From Isoetes taiwanensis (lineage: Eukaryota; Streptophyta; Lycopodiopsida; Isoetales; Isoetaceae), in assembly GCA_021234155.1 (NCBI GenBank), contig JAJEKV010000003.1:10478413-10542412 (forward strand): DNA of 64,000 bases. Reading direction: 5' to 3'. The stretch's first letter is position 1. Each line of letters opens with the position of its first letter. Both the position numbers and the translations under genes were made by a program. The notes under the pieces were generated by a model. The model ran no database searches. It saw only the letters and a program-made list of their open reading frames with translations, and was not told the DNA's origin. Shown here piece by piece: positions 21,351 through 33,467 of this stretch.

Positions 21351-24304
21351 CCTTAGACCTGTCAGAAGACAGATTTCAATCTAGTTTAGACCTTTTCAAG
21401 GACTAAATTTCGATTCAATAAGCAGCCCTTGTATTTAAGTAGGTGACATTAAACAACAAGGCCATGATCTGGTTACGTTTTCCCATATAAGCAAACAGCA
21501 ATACTTTATTGTACCTCAAAAATATTTTCAAATACATCATAGACATAAAATCTAACAAATCTTATAAGTATGCAGTTTTAAGCAACAATAAACATAAGAC
21601 AAAGAGTCACAGGAGCAGTAATTCCAAGTTCATATTGTATGCATGAGTCTTCAAGACCAATTCGTGAGAAAGAATTTTCGCTTTTTGTCCATCTTCCATC
21701 TTTTAAACAAAACATAGCAGGGAGTAAAAAGTCCTGTTACCTGCACCCAAAACAACAAAAACAAGCATTAGAATGGTTGCCATGCTGAGGGTAGCAGGTG
21801 TCATGGGACTTTTTAGGTTTATGCCCCTTCACCCTGCTTGTTTCACAAACATATCATGGGGTAAGGACGTTTAGAATCATTAAAAACTGTTATCAACAGT
21901 TCACAAATGTCTACTATTTAACAACAAGTATTTATAGCTCAAATTTGCCTCAGTAAAGTAGAGAGCCTATTTTAAGTCATCAGCCTATGCATCCGATCTG
22001 CTAACAAGATTATCTGTAATACTTTATGCTGCCTAAATAATCAGAACTTTTATCTCCATAAGGATACATTCTAGCTGAACTTATGTTCACTTTATCTCTT
22101 AGTCTATACAAGAACTGCCCCTTATTTCTGATCCAGATATGTCTCTATGATAGTAAGCAATTTCTGGTTAGTCTCTTACCAATAGACTCAACACCTATGC
22201 AGCTATTCTGATTACCATTAATTTCAGTAAGAAAGCCATTTCAGTTTGCTTAACAACTTAAACAATATTACTAGGTCTTATTTTACATTATTTACAAGCC
22301 TAGAACTTGGGACCCAGGCAGGTGCCTTTCATTTGTTAAAAGATCATAATATCCTGATGGCTAATATGCTATCCAGATCTATCTTATCTCCTGCTGAAGG
22401 ATAAATCAAATCCAGCCTTATTACTCTACATTCACTTAGTACCCCTGTACATCACAGATTTGTGTTAATTTCTAGTGCAAGAGCATTTCTAGATATGCTA
22501 ACAGTTTGAAGGACATAAGCATAAGGCCATAGCAATATCTATTTCAGTAAAGAATTATAATGAGCAGCCTCGGGTCGTTATTATCTAAATAACTATGATA
22601 AAACAAGTTGCATTATAACAACTCCAATTCATGAAGATATCCCCATCTATATTCACCATGTAAAAAATTGAACTAAATTATAAGAACCTGAGAAGTGCGC
22701 TCCAGTCCACTGGATTTGCTAGAATTTTCGTCAGCAACTTGCTTTAGGCTTGTAGATCCACAAGCTTTGGTCATTGCTAGACCCTTGTTCATCTCCTTTT
22801 CTGTATTTCTGTTTCTGTATCTCTGCTTATCTGTGGCAACGTAGACACAAAATAAGGGGAATCCGCATCAGGCAATGCGGATTTTGCAATGTAAACACAA
22901 AATAAGGGGAATCCGCACCAGGCAATGCGGATTTTGAAGTCTATCACAAAGCCCATACTCTGTATATATAACCCAGCCGGCTGTCCTTAATCAAGACCTG
23001 TTTTATATGGCTTACGATCCTAGCACTTATCACCAACCAGTACTTACCTTTTGTGTGTTAGCTGTAGCAATGATGTGGCCAGAGTTTTTCTCTCTGGCCG
23101 GATTAGTGGAGAAACCAGCCGAATGTCAGAAGTTTTTCTTTTGCCCTAAAATCTTACGATATTAGGTTACATTTTCAAACAATTCGGTACACCATAAGTC
23201 ATATTTGCCTATGGTTTTTGCTTTATCCAGCTATGCCCATTAATATATTTCCAGCTAGCCCCATCAAGTATAGTTTGCATTTTACAAGCTTTTTACACCT
23301 TAATATGTACTATATGCTTCATCTATATCCCTGTTAGCCTTTTGCTTTACCATATCATCAATTTCGAAATTATTTTTAACATGCTTTTTCATTCTCACAA
23401 TAGCCTCCTATACAATCACATGCATTCTCACCACATGCTTACCATAATCATTTCTGGCATGCTTTACCATGCCTACCATAGTCATTTGTGCAACATTATT
23501 CAAGTATTTCTAGCTAGCAACAACATATTCATATTGTGGCCCGTACACCATAGTACCATAGGTCTTATAATAATAAAAAAATCCTTCCTCCTACCATAGG
23601 TAGGTGGGCAAAGGAAATCACCAGCAACTATGACTTCCACAAATTAGTGTAACAACAAGGAGAGTAGGACCTTGTTGTTACAAGAGCCCTACTCTACCTA
23701 TGTTGTGTGCTAAGTTTAAATCGGGAGCAAATTAGACAATCAACTTATAGAGAAGCCAGAAAATGCCTATTATGTACAATGTTTCTTTCTATTGCCAAAT
23801 GGCCAAAGATTCGAAGTTCCAGATCCATTCAAAAGCTATTGCCAAATGGCCCAAGATTTGAAATTATAGTTCTCTTCCAAAACTATTGCCTAATGGCCAG
23901 ATAGATAGAGTTCATCTTTCTTATCAAAGGATTCAAAATGTACCCTTGATAAGAGTGGGCCAATGCCAAGACTAGCTCAAAGAGCCAAAACTCATTCTAT
24001 AATTCAGTTTGCATGTAAATTTCCATTGTGATAATTTCATCAACAATCAATTACCTTTATTTCTGAATGGATTGCTTATTTGTATCGGAACTTTCGTCAA
24101 TACTGCATTTGTCGTATTGTAAAGCAATAAGCTCCTTGATCCATACATTGTCATTGATTGGCTCATGTTCCAAATTCATCACCTATAATAAAATCTATAC
24201 ATTGTTAGAATGTCATAGTAAGCCAAATAGCAATTCACCTACATATTATGTAACCGAAATCAAGGAACTTGGTATAACCAAGAAGCTGGAATTAAAACAA
24301 AAAA
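21351..24304. repeat. 2,954-bp tandem array, unit 2
   Basis: Full second unit, differing from unit 1 at only a handful of positions (for example a G for A in CGGGTCGTTATT near 22576). The near-identity means the array is young, is being homogenised, or is an assembly duplication. Confidence 0.95.
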
Positions 24305-26520
24305 CCTTAGACCTGTCAGAAGACAGATTTCAATCTAGTTTAGACCTTTTCAAGGACTAAATTTCGATTCAATAAGCAGCCCTTGTATTTAAGTAGGTGA
24401 CATTAAACAACAAGGCCATGATCTGGTTACGTTTTCCCATATAAGCAAACAGCAATACTTTATTGTACCTCAAAAATATTTTCAAATACATCATAGACAT
24501 AAAATCTAACAAATCTTATAAGTATGCAGTTTTAAGCAACAATAAACATAAGACAAAGAGTCACAGGAGCAGTAATTCCAAGTTCATATTGTATGCATGA
24601 GTCTTCAAGACCAATTCGTGAGAAAGAATTTTCGCTTTTTGTCCATCTTCCATCTTTTAAACAAAACATAGCAGGGAGTAAAAAGTCCTGTTACCTGCAC
24701 CCAAAACAACAAAAACAAGCATTAGAATGGTTGCCATGCTGAGGGTAGCAGGTGTCATGGGACTTTTTAGGTTTATGCCCCTTCACCCTGCTTGTTTCAC
24801 AAACATATCATGGGGTAAGGACGTTTAGAATCATTAAAAACTGTTATCAACAGTTCACAAATGTCTACTATTTAACAACAAGTATTTATAGCTCAAATTT
24901 GCCTCAGTAAAGTAGAGAGCCTATTTTAAGTCATCAGCCTATGCATCCGATCTGCTAACAAGATTATCTATAATACTTTATGCTGCCGAAATAATCAGAA
25001 CTTTTATCTCCATAAGGATACATTCTAGCTGAACTTATGTTCACTTTATCTCTTAGTCTATACAAGAACTGCCCCTTATTTCTGATCCAGATATGTCTCT
25101 ATGATAGTAAGCAATTTCTGGTTAGTCTCTTACCAATAGACTCAACACCTATGCAGCTATCCTGATTACCATTAATTTCAGTAAGAAAGCCATTTCAGTT
25201 TGCTTAACAACTTAAACAATATTACTAGGTCTTATTTTACATTATTTACAAGCCTAGAACTTAGGACCCAGGCAGGTGCCTTTCATTTGTTAAAAGATCA
25301 TAATATCCTGATGGCTAATATGCTATCCAGATCTATCTTATCTCCTGCTGAAGGATAAATCAAATCCAGCCTTATTACTCTACATTCACTTAGTACCCCT
25401 GTACATCACAGATTTGTGTTAATTTCTAGTGCAAGAGCATTTCTAGATATGCTAACAGTTTGAAGGACATAAGCATAAGGCCATAGCAATATCTATTTCA
25501 ATAAAGAATTATAATGAGCAGCCTCGGGTCATTATTATCTAAATAACTATGATAAAACAAGTTGCATTATAACAACTCCAATTCATGAAGATATCCCCAT
25601 CTATATTCACCATGTAAAAAATTGAACTAAATTATAAGAACCTGAGAAGTGCGCTCCAGTCCACTGGATTTGCTAGAATTTTCGTCAGCAACTTGCTTTA
25701 GGCTTGTAGATCCACAAGCTTTGGTCATTGCTAGACCCTTGTTCATCTCCTTTTTTCGTATTTTGCGTTTTACGTATCTCCGCTTATCCGTGGGCAACGT
25801 AGACACAAAATAAGGGGAATCCGCATCAGGCAATGCGGATTTTGCAATGTAAACACAAAATAAGGGGAATCCGCACCAGGCAATGCGGATTTTGCAGTCT
25901 ATCACAAAGCCCATACTCTGTATATATAACCCAAAATTTGTCCTTAATCAAGACCCGTTTTATATGGCTTACGATCCTAGCACTTATCACCAACCCAAGA
26001 AGACTTACCTTTTGTGTGTTAGTCTGTAGCAATGATGTGGCGAGTTTTTCTCTCTCGGCCGGATTAGTGGAGAAACCAGCCGAATGTCGGTTTTTTCTTT
26101 TGCCCTAAAATCTTACGATATTAGGTTACATTTTCAAACAATTGCACACCATAAGTCATATTTGCCTATGGTTTTGCTTTATCCAAATATGCCCATTAAT
26201 ATATTTCCAGCTAGCCCCATCAAGTATAGTTTGCATTTTACAAGCTTTTTACACCTTAATACGTACTATATGCTTCATCTATATCCCTGTTAGCCTTTTG
26301 CTTTACCATATCATCAATTTCGAAATTATTTTTAACATGCTTTTTCATTCTCACAATAGCCTCCTATACAATCACATGCATTCTCACCACATGCTTACCA
26401 TAATCATTTCTGGCATGCTTTACCATGCCTACCATAGTCATTTGTGCAACATTATTCAAGTATTTCTAGCTAGCAACAACATATTCATATTGTGGCCCGT
26501 ACACCATAGTACCATAGGTC

Positions 26521-26524
<4 letters not shown>
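24305..26524. repeat. 2,954-bp tandem array, unit 3 (truncated)
   Basis: The unit matches the others until GGTCTTAT at 26524, then runs into a 31-base A tract instead of AATAATAAAAAAATCC. It carries more substitutions and small indels than units 1-2, mainly at 25750-26200. Truncation inside an A-rich stretch is consistent with recombination into the poly(A) tail of the flanking insertion. Confidence 0.95.

Positions 26525-26555
<31 letters not shown>
26525..26555 (+). other. Poly(A) tract closing the insertion
   Basis: 31 consecutive A residues, the same length as the tract at 18366-18396. They are followed directly by the right-hand target-site duplication (26554-26565). This supports one original poly(A) tail split by the tandem array. 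Confidence 0.7.
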
Positions 26556-26557
<2 letters not shown>

Positions 26558-26565
26558 ATCATCAG

Positions 26566-27688
26566 AGAGCTTTCATAAAACAGACAACTGCTCAGCCCCT
26601 TATTCCCGACGAATGTACCAACGAGTTTTATCTGACGATTTAACGTCAGAATAATCGTCAGATAATTAGTCAGATGTAGTCAGATGAATAGTCAGAAGCA
26701 TAGTTAGTGTATTAGTCATATATTTAGTCAGACGCTTAGTCAGCTTATTAGTCAGATAAATCGTCATCTTCTTAGTCAAACGATTCAACAAGTTTTTAGT
26801 CAATGCAATACTTAGAATATTAGTCATTGTATTTGTTGGTCTATGAACTATTGCAATGTTTATATACCAAACAGGGATTTGAACCCTGATATTCCAGTTT
26901 ATAATAAGACTCTAACCTTTAATAAAACTTACAAATTAAACAACAAAATTGGTTATAGAATTTTAGCAACACAAGATTCTAGTATATAAGAAGACAACAT
27001 GCTTGTAGATCTGCATTTGCAATCATAATAACAGCGAAAATCATAGCGCAAATGCAAATGATGCCATTACATCTATAAACATTAAAATTTCTATACTAAA
27101 TTATCATTCAAGAGGTATCACATCCAACCTCTTTAAATTCCAAACACTAAAACCTGCTGAAATTATACCAAAACTAAGGAGCAAGTATCTTTCAATAATA
27201 TTCAGCCATAAATAGAATGCTTAAATACTATGAAAAAATGCAAAATCCAGAAGGGAGATCTAATATGGAAAAATTTAAGTAAAATGGGTCAAATAGTTGC
27301 AACATTGCACAAAGCCGAAGGTTCGTACAAAACCTTGTGCATCAGCGGACCATTCAAAACCAATAAATCTTTTATGTTGCATTGTTCTTTAAATCAAACT
27401 AAAACTTCATGCATAAAACCTGTTTTTGATGTGTCTTGAAATGTTTGAAGTTCCTCCTTGTCGGATTGAGTTTGTTTGTGAAATACAATCTGGAAGCATG
27501 TCTTCAGACCTATTTTTCATGTTGTAGAGCAGCACTTGCAGCACCTCTTATGGAGTAACAAAACCAAATAAATGTGGCAATATTTAACTTTTCCCAAATC
27601 TATGTTTGTAGCATGCATTTGTAAACCCTGCTCCCTGAACATTCCACACTTGCTGAAACATATGTTAGTCGTAGAAAACCATAAGGCA
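26566..27688. repeat. Module D, copy 4, right part
   Basis: This resumes exactly where 17187 stopped and contains the 12-bp repeat cluster (26620-26830) and the tRNA-like T-arm (26872-26888). It lacks the 930-base insertion seen in copy 2. It ends at AACCATAAGGCA, next to the zfwd C-terminus. Confidence 0.85.
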
Positions 27689-27845
27689 ATTCGAGTCTTC
27701 AATCTTCCAAGTCTTATGCAGACCAGTGCGATGTCAACTGCCAGAGATGTTACTGCTTTCTATATAGCTGAAACTGGCTTGTTTTCAGCACATAAAGGTG
27801 GGATTGTCAACGTTTGGCAACCTTCCATCTCCTTTCAACAATGAT
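27689..27845 (+). pseudogene. zfwd-type WD40 C-terminus, second copy
   Basis: An open frame encodes IRVFNLPSLMQTSAM, then AFYIAETGLFSAHKGG and IVNVWQP, the last blade and end of a zfwd-type propeller, stopping at TGA (27843-27845). This is the intact version of the frameshifted 3' end at 7668-7850, and homology continues through the 3' untranslated region to about 28190. Only the last exon-sized piece is present, joined to module D, so it is a gene fragment. Confidence 0.65.
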
Positions 27846-28190
27846 AGGAGACTACGTCAACAGCATCATGATAAGGATATGTGACATGCTTGTAAATGTT
27901 TCAAGTAGATAAGCTCTTCAATTTAGAGGGCCAGAAAAATGTACCGATGAAGCCCGTTGAAAGAGCACGAGAAAAATGTACAAAATGTACAGTGGAACAC
28001 TTCTGTAAAGTATCGGTGTCTTGCTGCAAAAGCAGCTGTAAAATGCACAAAGAGTTTTGGTTACGTGCAGACATATCTTTGTAAATATCATGATGCTAGT
28101 GAATTTGCTAGCAATCATTTTGGAATTCAATATTGATCTAAATCTTTAAGTTCATTTGCAGTTATAGTCCTTTGTTGTAAAAAAACATGC

Positions 28191-30271
28191 ATTTTGTAGT
28201 TGTAGCAGATCCATTGCACGTGGCTTTGCGGATTCATCACTAGGAATGGATGTCTAGGACTTATTGTGAATCTGTTTCTATTTCTAGGTCTGAAGTTGTA
28301 GCCCCTGTGTATGTATAATCTATGGTTGTAAAATATATTTTGCTAATGAGCTTAGCTACCAAGCATTTGATGCATTAGAGTAGCATATTTGGTTTTAGAA
28401 GCTTTATATAAACGATGCTCCTGCTTTAGAATTTGTAGTCAAATCTTGAGTTTGCAGTCAAAGGCACGCATTTTGTTGTTAGCTTCCCGCTAAGGGGATG
28501 AAGACAGAGGAGTTATCCAAAAACCAGTACACAATTAGTAACTCATGCTTAATTTATCGGCCAATAAGATAAGTGCACTTGACCAGCCATCTCATCATCT
28601 AGAGCAGTCCTGCAAACTTGTGCAACATAGTACCCTATAATGACAGTGACCTGCGACATGCTACAGTTTATGCATGACCATTACTGGAACAAGAAAAATT
28701 TGATGCAGATTGCTTGCCATATTGAAAATGTTACTATATATGTTTGAAAGTTCTGGAGATGTAATTGAAACGCGTATTATCTTCCTGCATTAGACACCCT
28801 ACTTTATCTTAGAGATTCAATAATGTAATGATGCAAATTTGGATCATTTTTACGGTCACTTTTTCTGAATTCCAAGCATTAGATTTTGGCTTTATTTAGC
28901 AGATTGTAAGATCAAGTATATTCCAAAATCACTTTCCGTATCGTGAGGCTTTTGCATTTTTGAGCCTATGCTTAAGATAAATTTTCTAGAAAATGTCATG
29001 AAATGGAAGTAGTTGGTCTACAACATCCAATTCAACCTTAAAAGCATGCACAATCAATTATAATGGCTGTAAGCAAAAGGAATTTGGAAAATATTATTCC
29101 ATTGCCAATGCTTTAACTATTCCAATATCAGACTTCTGTTTATTCTTTTTTACTAAATATAGTGATGCATAACATTTTATGGTGTTACACATTTTTGAAC
29201 ATACGGGAGCACTTTATGTATGCTTTTATCCTAAATAAAAGTGGCAATAAAAGTGGCGATACTTATCTGATATATATTACAGAAAGTGTGTACAAGAACT
29301 ATTTTCAAGGAGGCTTTCAACAAATCCCTTGCAAGAACGCAGTTTCTGGGACTCATTTGTAATAGCTTATGCTAAGCAAAGAATGCTTAAACTAGCCATG
29401 GAGTTATTTCGACAAATACCCCAAAACAATGATGCTCCATCACAATATCACAGCCTTTGCACAAAAGACTACTAAAAAGAAGCTTTTTTAGAACTTTCTA
29501 TCCAACAAATGACCTTGATACTTGCTCTCACAATGCTGTTTAAGGAAATGGAATATACATATGAGTTCCATATCGTTGTACTTACTGCTTTAATCATGTA
29601 TGCAAGTCTGCAAGTTTGACGATATACATACGTTACCAAAATGCATGAAACGAAGAGTAATTTTATGTGTTGCTATGTTGCTGTTTATGTTTTAAAAAAT
29701 TTAAAAATTTACTCCACTGTGCAGCAATGCATGTTAATGAGCTCTTTCTCTTTTCTTGTTTCTTTAGTTCACCAAATTGACAAGAATGTTTAAGGTAGAA
29801 ACACATTTCCTCTACGTTAGATCATTTTTGCCTTCTTGCCATTCGTATCAAGGACGCAACTCAAAGTGTTACTATCTTATTTTATGTCAATGACTTGCTT
29901 TCTAGAAATGACTATACTTCATGGAGCCCTTTGGCTTCCATATTCTCAGTCTTGCTATTTCTTCTGTTACTTCTACAAGTAGCACTTTTCATGAGTTACC
30001 AGAATTTTGTACAAAGACTATATCGTCTAAAGTAGAAACTACATTCATATAGATTCCATGATCTTGGGTTATTTAGGTGGTTGTCTATACGAGTTGATAT
30101 TAAGAATTGCAAGAGGTGCATGCAGCAACATTTTTAAAACTAGTAAATATTTCTTAAGCTGAATTTTATCAGCCATGAATCTATTTGATACTAATGTTTA
30201 ATGCTTATTCATTGAAAACATAAACACCTTGAGGATCAATATAAAGAGGCATGTCGACGAAGCTTTCATAA
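28191..30271. other. No recognisable gene; contains repeat E copy 1
   Basis: AT-rich sequence with only short chance frames. The segment about 28705-29010 is repeated in direct orientation at 31672-31975. No RNA gene or terminator is identified. Confidence 0.5.
28705..29010. repeat. Repeat E, copy 1
   Basis: This is similar to 31672-31975 over about 300 bases, beginning GCAGATTGCTTGCCATATTG, with scattered substitutions and small indels. The two copies flank the LTR relic at 30272-31640, as though the LTR sequence sits in a duplicated segment. Confidence 0.75.
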
Positions 30272-31640
30272 CTAAGATGCCCCCTGATCGTATGCGATGC
30301 CTGATCGTATAAGAACTGGAGATTCCCTCCTATCAGCTAAGCGGCCAACATGAGGTCGCTTGATGGTGAGCAAGAATCTGATGGAGAAGAATAGACATGC
30401 CATTCATCCCATCTCCCTCCGGATCGACCTAGCTACAGAAGCGCATAAACATAAGCATAAACATACGTCAAATACATAACCACCCCGAAGGGTAGAATCA
30501 CCACAACAACTAATATGTAGCAAAATAACAGGGGGTTCCAGGGGGATTTGATATGGATGTAAAAATAACATTTCCTGAAACCATAGACCATATATCCCTC
30601 AAACAATTGAATGGGTTGTTATAAAAAAAAAATATAGATTCAAGATAAAAAATAATCACATTAGTTTACTGGGTATATTGGTTAAAGTAGTCTTATTAGG
30701 ACATTGAGTTATTTTGGTAGAGGTTCAAGCCCCCATATTTCATATTCTAAAATCTTAGGCAAAGCCATATAAAGGTTCGATGTTCCCTCAAAACCTTAGG
30801 CGAAATCGTATTTCGTATTTTAAAATCATAGGCGCCTCCAATCATAAATGACTATAAGCAAAACGAGAGGTGCCCAGAGGCCCCAACATACGATCTGGGT
30901 CGTAGGATCGACGAATCTGATGACTGTGTTGGTCTAGGGTGCACCTCGTCTAGAATATGTAGCAGATACAAAACAACATCAACAAAAGGAAATCGTACCC
31001 AGAGCTCAAACTCATGAGGATGGACTGACGGCTCGGGTCTTCAGAGTTCATTGCAGACAGAATTCATGGCAATGGATTTGGATGGCATAAGAACATGGTC
31101 GTTGGATAGGCTTCCTGGGCATACTTTGCAGATAGATTGATAAGTCTTGAGCTTGACCGTAGCCTGCCGGAGCTATAGCCAAAGGGGCTACTCCTAGGTT
31201 GCATCTCCCTAGTTCCGACATGGGGAGATTACTCCCTCCAGAAGATGCCATGCCAATCAGAGATGAACTAGAGAGCCACTGCTCGTATTCAACTTGAAAC
31301 TCAATGAGGCAATGCATCATCCAGGAGGTGTGGAGCCCATACCTTGCCCACACTGAGTGGCAAGCTATTAGGCCTAGTCTATACTAGACACCACAGGGAT
31401 TGACTGTGACTGGGTAAATCTCCCTTGTCAGCCGGTCTAACTCCGCGATCCACAGCCAAGCAGGCTCTTATGCACAGGCCGCATTTACTGGAAATTAATG
31501 CGGCTAATCTAGGATAATCTTCTAAGAAGGTGGATCTCTACCCCCCTTCCCAATACACAAGAGGTGCACACAGAGTAATACAATATCATCCAATGAACTG
31601 AAATAATAGAGTAAAAATATAATCTATCTACAATTTCTTT
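30272..31640 (-). mobile_element. Degraded minus-strand Gypsy LTR relic
   Basis: The order of conserved blocks matches the reverse complement of the LTR at 47133-48679 and the better-preserved minus-strand LTR at 41587-43092. The shared blocks are a CGAAGGGTAGAAT block, a GTACCCAGAGCTCAAACTCA block, CATACTTTGCAGATAGATTG, and GCTCTTATGCACAGGCCGC followed by ATCTCTACCCCCCTT. The end near 30290-30325 retains the GATCGTAT...GATCGTAT pattern of the LTR tip. About 400 bases near 30540-30960 are unrelated and hold a SINE-like sequence. The relic is too diverged for target-site duplications to be found. Confidence 0.6.
30662..30760 (+). repeat. tRNA-derived SINE-like sequence
   Basis: An A-box-like TATATTGGTTAAAG is followed about 40 bases later by a B-box-like GGTTCAAGCCC. 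The intervening AGTCTTATTA is shared with the tRNA-like head of module D, so both may belong to one SINE family. It lies inside the LTR relic. No terminal duplications were found. Confidence 0.4.
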
Positions 31641-31671
31641 GTATTTTCAGTACTGTTAACTCTGAGAATGC

Positions 31672-31975
31672 AGATTGCTTGCCATATTGAAAATGTTACT
31701 TTATATGTTTGAAGGTTCTGGAGATGAAGTTGAATTGCATATTAACTTGCTCATTAGACACCGTACTTTATCTTAGAGATTCAATAATGTAATAATGCAA
31801 ATTTGCATCATTTTCAAAGTCACTTTTCTGAATTCCAAAGATCGGCTTTATTTAGCAGATTGTAAGATCAAGTATGTTTCAGAATCACTTTTGTTGTCAT
31901 CAGGCTTTTGCATTTTTGAGCACCTATACTTAAGATACTTTTCTGGAAAACTCATGAAATGGAAATGGTTAGTTT
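31672..31975. repeat. Repeat E, copy 2
   Basis: Second copy of the segment at 28705-29010 in the same orientation. The copies share TTTATTTAGCAGATTGTAAG and CTTTTGCATTTTTGAGC. Confidence 0.75.
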
Positions 31976-33017
31976 GTAACATTAAATACAACGAAGCGAA
32001 CAGGGAGAAAATGGGAGTGCGCCTTAAAAATGCACCTATTTTTTTGAACACTTTGTCTTTCGCAACCATTTTCGGTTTAAACTATTTTCTTGCCTGAGAT
32101 AGAGTAATTCCCATCTCTCTACCCCTCCTCAACATCGATTCTTGCTGGTCCTGTAGAGGCTAGCAACCTGCATTTATCTCCATATGAATCTCCTTTGTGC
32201 AAGCTTCAAATAGATGCTAAAATTTTTAAAATTATCAAACATAATGGCAGATTAACATGTGGACTCTGTGGTTTTGCCTCTCAAATTTGGCATTCCCTTT
32301 TAATCAAGCAATTTTTTTCCAGACGATATCTCTCTCTCTCTCTGAATATTCCTTTGTGCTGAGCTATGAAGAATTTGAGATTGAAATTGTGCAATCTTGA
32401 CTTGAAGAATTAATTGGATGTAAGAACATCGAAGCAATTGGTATAATTTGGGATTCTTTGAATGGTCGGATTAAAAAATAACAGTTAAAATTATACTTTG
32501 ATATTGAATTGGGAGAATTTCACTGAGGTAGGCTTCCCAAATCTCTTAGTAATAGGTAGGATTTCTGATCTTCTAGTATCTCTTTTCTGTTCTTCTGTTC
32601 TTCAGCTTTCAATTCCATATTTCTTGCCTATTCTTTCTCACGTGCTTTTGCTGAAACCACCGGACCTTTATTATGGAAAATAAAACAAACTTTATCCCTA
32701 AATTCCTTGCCGATTCTCCACGGTTTATCCAAACTCGTGCCATCTGATCGACCTCTTCTGCTGGATCAGTTAAGCTCTTTAAAAAAAAAAAAAAATCCTA
32801 AAAATTATTTGTTATTTGAAAATTTCTCTAATTTACTTCTGGATGATCAGAAGATGAAGCCTAGATTTGATGGTCAAAAATTGATGGTCAAAAATCAAAT
32901 CAGTTTGATCATGGTTCTAAGGGTTTCTCCATACCTTTGGATTGTATAGGCCATAAAGACTTTAGAGGAAGGAGAGACGATGGTTCTAAGTACGCCCGAT
33001 TTGGGTTGGCCTCCCGT
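31976..33017. other. No recognisable gene
   Basis: AT-rich DNA with a short CT microsatellite near 32328-32342. Frames at 32498-32683 and 32707-32949 are low-complexity and have no domain. Confidence 0.4.
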
Positions 33018-33263
33018 GGAAACCCTTCCAATTTTCCATGGAAACCCTTCCTATTTTCCATGGAAACCCTTCCGGCTTTCACTAAAACCAAGAAGGGTTT
33101 CCATGGAAACCCTTCCTATTTTCCAAACATGGAAAAGAGGAAGGGTTTCCTTGGAAAATAGGAAGGGTTTCCATGAAAAATGGGAAGGGTTTCCATGGAA
33201 ATTTGGAAGGATTTCCTATTTGAAAATCGGAAGGGTTTCCACGGAAAAGAGGAAGGGTTTCCA
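33018..33263. repeat. Foldback array of GGAAACCCTTCC units
   Basis: The 12-mer GGAAACCCTTCC or its complement occurs at least nine times at about 22-26-bp spacing. The left part (33018-33073) and right part (33139-33194) are 56-base inverted arms with few mismatches, so the transcript would fold into a long hairpin. Because the unit is close to 24 bp and lacks stops, both strands are open in several frames (for example KGFHGNPS-type repeats). That is not evidence of a protein. Confidence 0.9.
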
Positions 33264-33390
33264 TTTTTTTTAATATTTTTAATATTGACACGTACATTTA
33301 TGGACCACGCTTTTCAAGACGCACGCTGCCCATTAATGTGCACGCTCATAAATATGCACGACACCCGAGAATTCAAATTTTAATTCAAAT

Positions 33391-33467
33391 GGAAACCCTT
33401 CCTATTTTCCAAAGCCATGGGAAAATAGGAAGGGTTTTCCCAAATGGGAAAATAGGAAGGGTTTTCA
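33391..33467. repeat. Second GGAAACCCTTCC foldback
   Basis: Units of the same motif family in opposed orientations separated by about 20 bases, 130 bases downstream of the main array. Confidence 0.85.

Noticed and set aside
18397-26524. CRISPR array
   Set aside because: Repeats are 3-kb direct units without spacer structure, and the sequence is eukaryotic.
31048-31353. Minus-strand 101-codon gene
   Set aside because: It lies inside an LTR relic and its sequence follows LTR homology, so it is non-coding.
32980-33297. Repeat proteins on both strands over the GGAAACCCTTCC array
   Set aside because: Several frames on both strands are open at once because the near-24-bp repeat has no stop codons; no start context or conserved product.
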